A stretch of 8,003 bases of DNA from Oscillospiraceae bacterium. GTDB taxonomy: Bacteria > Bacillota > Clostridia > Oscillospirales > Oscillospiraceae. The position numbers and the translations under genes were made by a program. The notes below the pieces were generated by a model. The model was not told the DNA's origin, searched no databases, and worked only from the letters and a program-made list of their open reading frames with translations. The DNA lies in the NCBI GenBank assembly GCA_017458025.1, contig JAFTGG010000224.1, positions 1 through 8,003 on the forward strand, given 5' to 3'. Shown here in pieces: positions 4,969 to 8,003 of the stretch (position 1 is the first letter of the stretch; each line of letters opens with the position of its first letter).

Positions 4969-6024
4969 ATGGGCATTGACTACGGCAACGACATCTACGA
5001 AGAACCCATCGTGGCGAAGACGTTCCTGCAGGAAGACACGCAGGAGGGATCGCTGCGCCCCAAGACGCTCAAGGAGTACATCGGGCAGGAGAAGGCGAAG
5101 GGCAACCTCGCCGTGTTCATCGAGGCGGCGAAAAAGCGCGAGGAATCGCTCGACCACGTTCTGCTGCACGGGCCGCCGGGCCTCGGCAAAACGACGCTCG
5201 CGGGCATCATCGCGCAGGAGATGGGCGTCAATATCCGCATCACCTCGGGACCCGCCATCGAAAAGGCGGGCGACCTCGCGGCGCTGCTGACGAATTTGAA
5301 CGAAAACGATATCCTGTTCGTCGACGAGATCCACCGGCTCAACCGCTCGGTGGAGGAGATCCTGTACCCCGCGATGGAGGACTATGCCATCGACATTATT
5401 CTCGGCAAGGGGCCGAGCGCGAACTCGATCCGCCTCGACCTGCCGCGCTTCACGCTCATCGGCGCGACGACCCGCGCGGGCCAGCTCTCTGCGCCGCTGC
5501 GCGACCGCTTCGGCGTGACGCTGCGGCTTGAGCTGTACACGCCGGAGGAGCTGTGCAGGATCGTGACGCGCTCCGCCGGTATCCTCGACGTCGAGATCGA
5601 GCCGGAGGGCGCGATGGAGGTCGCGCGCCGTTCGCGCGGCACGCCGCGTATCGCGAACCGCATGCTCCGGCGCGTGCGCGACTTTGCCGAGGTCAAGGCG
5701 GACGGCGTCATCACCCGCGCCGTCGCGGACGAAGCGCTCAAAGCGCTTGAGATCGACTATCTCGGCCTCGATCCCATTGACCGCCGCATGCTCGGCGCGA
5801 TCATCGAGAACTACGGCGGCGGCCCCGTGGGGCTTGAAACGCTCGCCGCGACGATCGGGGAGGAGGCGGTCACGCTCGAGGACGTGTACGAGCCGTATCT
5901 GATGCAGCTCGGCTTTTTGACGCGCACGCCGCGCGGCCGCTGCGTGACCAGAAAGGCGTACGAGCACCTCGGATTGTCCGTTCCGACGGGCATGGCGGAC
6001 GGCAGCGAACAGCTCCGACTCTAG
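4969..6024 (+). CDS. ruvB: Holliday junction branch migration ATPase RuvB
   Basis: RuvB is the hexameric AAA+ motor that pumps DNA through RuvA-bound Holliday junctions. Visible motifs are Walker A GPPGLGKT (68-75), Walker [10 protein letters not shown] (114-122), sensor 1 GATT (165-168), the LRDRFG arginine-finger region (177-182) and sensor 2 GTPR with Arg227. A C-terminal winged-helix DNA-binding domain covers about 262-337, including the conserved [17 protein letters not shown]. The 351-residue length is slightly above the usual 330-345; the extra residues are a divergent tail (after about 338) and an N-terminal stretch before [21 protein letters not shown] (4955-4963) precedes ATG 4969 at good spacing. 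It is last in the ruvC-ruvA-small gene-ruvB group. No terminator hairpin is obvious after it; repeat copy B begins exactly at its TAG stop. Confidence 0.98.
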   Translation: MGIDYGNDIYEEPIVAKTFLQEDTQEGSLRPKTLKEYIGQEKAKGNLAVFIEAAKKREESLDHVLLHGPPGLGKTTLAGIIAQEMGVNIRITSGPAIEKAGDLAALLTNLNENDILFVDEIHRLNRSVEEILYPAMEDYAIDIILGKGPSANSIRLDLPRFTLIGATTRAGQLSAPLRDRFGVTLRLELYTPEELCRIVTRSAGILDVEIEPEGAMEVARRSRGTPRIANRMLRRVRDFAEVKADGVITRAVADEALKALEIDYLGLDPIDRRMLGAIIENYGGGPVGLETLAATIGEEAVTLEDVYEPYLMQLGFLTRTPRGRCVTRKAYEHLGLSVPTGMADGSEQLRL

Positions 6025-6179
6025 GGCGGCGCCGCACAATCCGGCGCGCGCGTCTTGCTTGCGCAAATGTCCGCCATATCTCCCAAAATTATTTGACCAC
6101 GCGTCCACATGGCCTGCGGAATTTGTACCGCCCGTCAAAATTTCCGGCGGCGCAGTCTGCGCGCGAATGATGCGGCATT
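6022..6179. repeat. Intergenic repeat, copy B (pair with 1285-1437)
   Basis: This is the second copy of the roughly 155-base repeat, starting at the ruvB stop codon and ending before the sigma-factor promoter. It is more GC-rich than copy A: most differences read as C to T or G to A from B to A, for example GGC/GAC, CGC/TGC and TTG/TTA. The 10-base terminal inverted repeat seen in A is degraded here. On the minus strand both copies stay open and encode a similar string (NFG-Y-HL-KQDA-LCG-AL), but without a ribosome site, so I do not call a gene. Confidence 0.75.
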
Positions 6180-6246
6180 GTGTTGGACAAAATTTTAACC
6201 AGTGTCATAAATTGACAGAAATTTTTAACTTTATTTTCGCAAATGC

Positions 6247-6276
6247 TTGACAAACGAAAAATCATACGGGTATAAT
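6247..6276 (+). promoter_or_regulatory. Consensus sigma-A promoter of the SigH-like gene
   Basis: TTGACA (6247-6252) and TATAAT (6271-6276) are both perfect hexamers, separated by 18 bases. Transcription should start around 6282-6284, where the ATG of the next gene lies. Upstream at 6203-6217 is a small dyad TGTCA-TAAAT-TGACA, and two similar AAATTTTAAC-type strings flank it, which could bind a regulator. Confidence 0.9.
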
Positions 6277-6281
6277 GCGAT

Positions 6282-6923
6282 ATGGTACAAAAGTATGAAG
6301 CGATGCGCTCCTCTTATGACGCGTATACGGACGAACAGCTCTGTTTTCGCGCGGCAAAAGGGGATATGGACGCCGAAGCCGCGCTGGTGACGCGTTATTA
6401 CGCGTTGGTCCGCGCCTGTGCCCGCCCGCTGTTTCTCGCCGGCGGCGATGGGGAGGACCTGATTCAGGAGGGCATGTTCGGCTTGATCCGTGCCATTCGG
6501 GAATACCGGAAGGACGGGACCGCGACGTTCCGGACGTTCGCGGAGGTTTGCATTCGTAACCGGCTCTATTCCGCATTGCGCGCCGCGGCGCGAAACAAGC
6601 ACGCGCCGCTCAATCAATCCGTTTCTTTGGATCACCCTTTCTTTGACAGCGACTCTTACACCACCGGTGCTTTCGATATGTCTCAAACCGATCCCGAGCT
6701 GCTCATTGCGGACCGGGACTATGTGCAGAGCGTGCTTGAAAGCACATCGAAGCAGTTGTCCGAGTTTGAGGCCAGGATCTTAGGGTATTATTTGGACGGC
6801 CTGACTTGTCAGGAGATCGCGGAGATCGTCGGCAAGTCGCCCAAATCGGTGGACAACGCCGTGCAGCGCGTTCGGCGCAAGACCGCGCGGCAGCTTCATT
6901 CCGGCGATATCAGCAAACGCTGA
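6282..6923 (+). CDS. RNA polymerase sigma-70-family factor, SigH-like
   Basis: This 213-residue protein directs RNA polymerase to a set of promoters. It looks most like SigH (Spo0H), the early-sporulation and stationary-phase sigma factor of Firmicutes: region 2 shows EDLIQEGMFGLIRAIREY (58-75) and FRTFAEVCIRNRLYSALRAA (83-102), followed by the SigH-like RNKHAPLNQSVSLDHP (104-119). Region 4 is the helix-turn-helix around TCQEIAEIVGKSPKSVDNAVQRVRRK (175-200). There is no region 1.1. ATG 6282 coincides with the predicted transcription start, so the mRNA may have no leader; the next in-frame ATG at 6303 has only a weak ribosome site. A perfect sigma-A promoter suggests strong vegetative expression. 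A zinc-ribbon gene follows 39 bases later, probably cotranscribed. It may be the true SigH or a paralogue; the gene symbol is left empty for that reason. Confidence 0.85.
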   Translation: MVQKYEAMRSSYDAYTDEQLCFRAAKGDMDAEAALVTRYYALVRACARPLFLAGGDGEDLIQEGMFGLIRAIREYRKDGTATFRTFAEVCIRNRLYSALRAAARNKHAPLNQSVSLDHPFFDSDSYTTGAFDMSQTDPELLIADRDYVQSVLESTSKQLSEFEARILGYYLDGLTCQEIAEIVGKSPKSVDNAVQRVRRKTARQLHSGDISKR

Positions 6924-6962
6924 GCGCATATATTTTTTCTTATTCAAAGAGAGGGTAAAAAC

Positions 6963-7244
6963 ATGTACGAAGACAAGACTTTAGTCTGCAAAGAATGCGG
7001 CAACGAGTTCGTATTCACCGCCGGCGAGCAGGAGTTCTATGCGGAGCGCGGCTTCCAGAACGAGCCGCAGCGCTGCAAGGCCTGCCGTGACGCGCGCAAG
7101 AACGCCGCTCGCGGTCCCCGTGAGTATTTCACGGCTGTTTGCGCCAACTGCGGCGGCGAGGCCCGCGTTCCGTTTGAGCCGAAGACCGACCGTCCGGTGT
7201 ACTGCAGCGACTGCTTTGCGAAGATGCGCGCCGAGCAGCAGTAA
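6963..7244 (+). CDS. Double zinc-ribbon protein
   Basis: This 93-residue soluble protein has eight cysteines in four CxxC pairs: Cys9/Cys12, Cys38/Cys41, Cys60/Cys63 and Cys81/Cys84. That spacing predicts two tandem zinc-binding ribbons. The first (VCKECGNEF, then FTAGEQEFYAERGF, then RCKACR) is typical of the small 'probable zinc-ribbon' family (PF13451 type), widespread in Clostridia. The second (VCANCGGEARVPF, then VYCSDCF) resembles the CxxC-x-CxxC class. The molecular role of these families is not established; binding to nucleic acid or to the transcription machinery is a guess. AGAGAGGG about 8 bases upstream supports ATG 6963. It lies 39 bases downstream of the SigH-like gene with only a T-rich stretch between them, and is followed 10 bases later by an intrinsic terminator, so the two genes probably form one transcript. 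Confidence 0.9.
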   Translation: MYEDKTLVCKECGNEFVFTAGEQEFYAERGFQNEPQRCKACRDARKNAARGPREYFTAVCANCGGEARVPFEPKTDRPVYCSDCFAKMRAEQQ

Positions 7245-7253
7245 TGTGTTCAT

Positions 7254-7284
7254 AAAAAGGAGCCTGCATGGCAGGCTTCTTTTT
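7254..7284 (+). terminator. Intrinsic terminator after the zinc-ribbon gene
   Basis: Arms AAAAAGGAGCCTGC (7254-7267) and GCAGGCTTCTTTTT (7271-7284) form a 14-base-pair stem including one G-U pair, with an ATG loop and a T-run. It ends the sigma-factor/zinc-ribbon transcript. Confidence 0.92.
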
Positions 7285-7339
7285 ATATGCCGCGTTCCAT
7301 GAGGAGATGGCATATATTCATTTTTCATAGCGTATCGTT

Positions 7340-7545
7340 ATATCGAAAATCGGCTGGCAACTCCCACGCGGGAGCTGCCGGCCGATTCGCGCTAAAAAGC
7401 GATGAGGGCCGTCGCTTTAAAAATCTCGGCTGCAGCGTGTTGGAGCCTTGGGACGAGCGGCTTGCCGGGCATATCCGGCGTCCGGACGTCAATATGTCCC
7501 GCGACAGGCAGGCGCGGAAAACGGCGCGCGCCGTTTGATTTTTTT
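7340..7545 (+). ncRNA. Candidate structured small RNA ending in an intrinsic terminator
   Basis: No convincing gene lies here, yet stems follow one another: an 18-base arm pair AATCGGC.../...GCCGATT (7348-7387, loop ACGC, two imperfect positions), AAAGCGA/TCGCTTT (7396-7418), GGGAC/GTCCC (7450-7454 with 7496-7500) enclosing GCCGG/CCGGC (7464-7479), and finally a terminator at 7519-7545. A terminator without a gene before it suggests an RNA product. No clear promoter is seen; a weak one may lie at 7317-7344. It does not match any RNA family that I can recognise (6S, SRP, tmRNA and RNase P were considered). A decayed coding region is the alternative. Confidence 0.3.
7519..7545 (+). terminator. 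Intrinsic terminator with no gene upstream
   Basis: AAACGGCGCGCGCCGTTT (7519-7536) is a perfect 18-base palindrome followed by GA and seven T residues. The palindrome must open a small loop when folded. It lies 275 bases past the last gene, which already has its own terminator. Confidence 0.65.
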
Positions 7546-7553
7546 CATACCAT

Positions 7554-7587
7554 TATCGGATAAAAAGCTTACACTTTTTATCCGATA
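7554..7587. repeat. Perfect 14-base-pair inverted repeat
   Basis: TATCGGATAAAAAG (7554-7567) and CTTTTTATCCGATA (7574-7587) are perfect complements around a CTTACA spacer. No T-run follows, and the internal T/A runs lie inside the stem, so it is not a standard terminator. Further small hairpins follow: CCGCCGGCGG (7592-7601), CAGTTGC-TGAC-GCAACTG (7606-7623) and GCGCC-TTGC-GGCGC (7645-7658). Confidence 0.7.
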
Positions 7588-7720
7588 GACGCCGCCGGCG
7601 GTATACAGTTGCTGACGCAACTGACGTCTCATACGAAATGCAACGCGCCTTGCGGCGCTATATAAAGATACTATAAATGAAATTTTTTATATGAGTTCTG
7701 TATCAAATGCATAATGGGTA

Positions 7721-7749
7721 TTGAAAAAATGCGAAAGATGGGGTAAACT
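7721..7749 (+). promoter_or_regulatory. Sigma-A promoter of the redox-disulfide gene
   Basis: TTGAAA (7721-7726) and TAAACT (7744-7749) have exactly 17 bases between them, with matches of 5 and 4 of 6. Transcription would start near 7756, leaving a leader of about 27 bases with GGAGGT (7768-7773) before ATG 7783. Confidence 0.7.
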
Positions 7750-7782
7750 ATCCCACGCAGTTAGATTGGAGGTAATTGAATT

Positions 7783-8003
7783 ATGATCGAGATCACAAAA
7801 GACACCGTCATCGGTGATATTTTAGACATCGCGCCGCAGACGGCGCCCATCTTCTTCTACATCGGCATGCATTGCCTGGGCTGTCCCTCCAGCCGCGGCG
7901 AGACGGTCGAGGAGGCGTGCATGGTGCACGGCATTGATCCGGAGAAGCTGCTCGAAATCGTCAACGAGGAGGCCAACCGCGAGTTTGACGAAGACGAGGC
8001 GGC
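7783..8003 (+). CDS. DUF1858-type redox-disulfide protein (N-terminal part, runs off window)
   Basis: The gene is cut by the right edge after 73 codons. The visible sequence starts MIEITKDTVIGDILDIAPQT and contains HCLGCPSSRGETVEEAC, with Cys31 and Cys34 as a CxxC pair and a third Cys46. This is the signature of the DUF1858 family, also described as the hybrid-cluster-protein-associated redox-disulfide domain (TIGR03980), a short alpha-helical domain of about 60-75 residues common in anaerobes. The acidic stretch FDEDEAA at the edge suggests the domain is almost complete. Its partner and substrate are not established; the CxxC suggests thiol redox chemistry or metal binding. GGAGGT nine bases upstream and a good promoter support the start. 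It may be a single-domain protein or the N-terminus of a longer one; the window cannot tell. Confidence 0.88.
   Translation, partial: MIEITKDTVIGDILDIAPQTAPIFFYIGMHCLGCPSSRGETVEEACMVHGIDPEKLLEIVNEEANREFDEDEA

Noticed and set aside
4699..6138. A 479-codon open frame on the minus strand opposite ruvB and the small gene
   Set aside because: It is an antisense shadow of GC-rich coding sequence: Arg/Asp/Ala/His-rich composition, no ribosome site, and ruvB on the plus strand is certain. The same holds for the long minus frames opposite spoIIM, xerD, ruvC and ruvA.
6212..6217. A second perfect TTGACA as an additional promoter for the SigH-like gene
   Set aside because: No acceptable -10 box lies 15-19 bases downstream (TTTCGC at the 17-base position).
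7287..7538. An 83-codon open frame with fairly GC-rich third positions
   Set aside because: Both possible ATGs lack a ribosome site, the first overlaps the preceding terminator region, and the stop lies inside a terminator palindrome. A decayed coding remnant cannot be fully excluded.

Overview
The window reads as ordinary chromosome of a GC-rich, spore-forming, anaerobic Firmicute, probably class Clostridia near Oscillospiraceae. The clues are a SpoIIM-type sporulation protein, a SigH-like sigma factor, Gram-positive Shine-Dalgarno sites (GGAGG type), a Gram-positive LexA box and TTG starts. The taxonomic placement is an inference. I see no phage, insertion sequence, CRISPR array, tRNA or rRNA.

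Layout. (1) 1-657: the tail of a small membrane protein, then about 390 bases without a gene that hold several hairpins and, at 487-514, a tandem TTTACATAAC motif resembling a Xer recombination (dif) site. (2) 658-2391: spoIIM-like gene, repeat copy A, xerD, and an intrinsic terminator that works in both directions. (3) 2441-3398: a minus-strand MerR/GyrI-like drug-sensor regulator whose promoter has the 19-base spacer typical of MerR control. It is divergent from the ruv promoter, which carries a LexA (SOS) box. (4) 3399-6024: ruvC, ruvA, an unrecognised two-helix membrane protein, and ruvB, making up the Holliday-junction branch-migration and resolution machinery. (5) 6022-6179: repeat copy B. 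(6) 6247-7284: a consensus sigma-A promoter, a SigH-like sigma factor whose ATG lies at the predicted transcription start, a double zinc-ribbon protein, and a terminator. (7) 7285-7782: 500 bases without a convincing gene but rich in hairpins, including a terminator at 7519-7545, so a small RNA is possible. (8) 7783-end: the start of a CxxC redox-disulfide (DUF1858-type) protein.

How the genes fit together. XerD and RuvABC both act on recombination intermediates: RuvAB moves Holliday junctions, RuvC cuts them, and XerD resolves chromosome dimers. The LexA box implies that the ruv operon is induced by DNA damage. SpoIIM and the SigH-like factor are linked to sporulation. The most notable non-gene signals are a diverged repeat of about 155 bases found twice, each copy starting exactly at a stop codon; the dif-like motif; the small membrane gene inside the ruv operon with its ribosome site in a hairpin; and the structured 7.3-7.7 kb intergenic region. 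I found no evidence for a wholly new multi-gene system.
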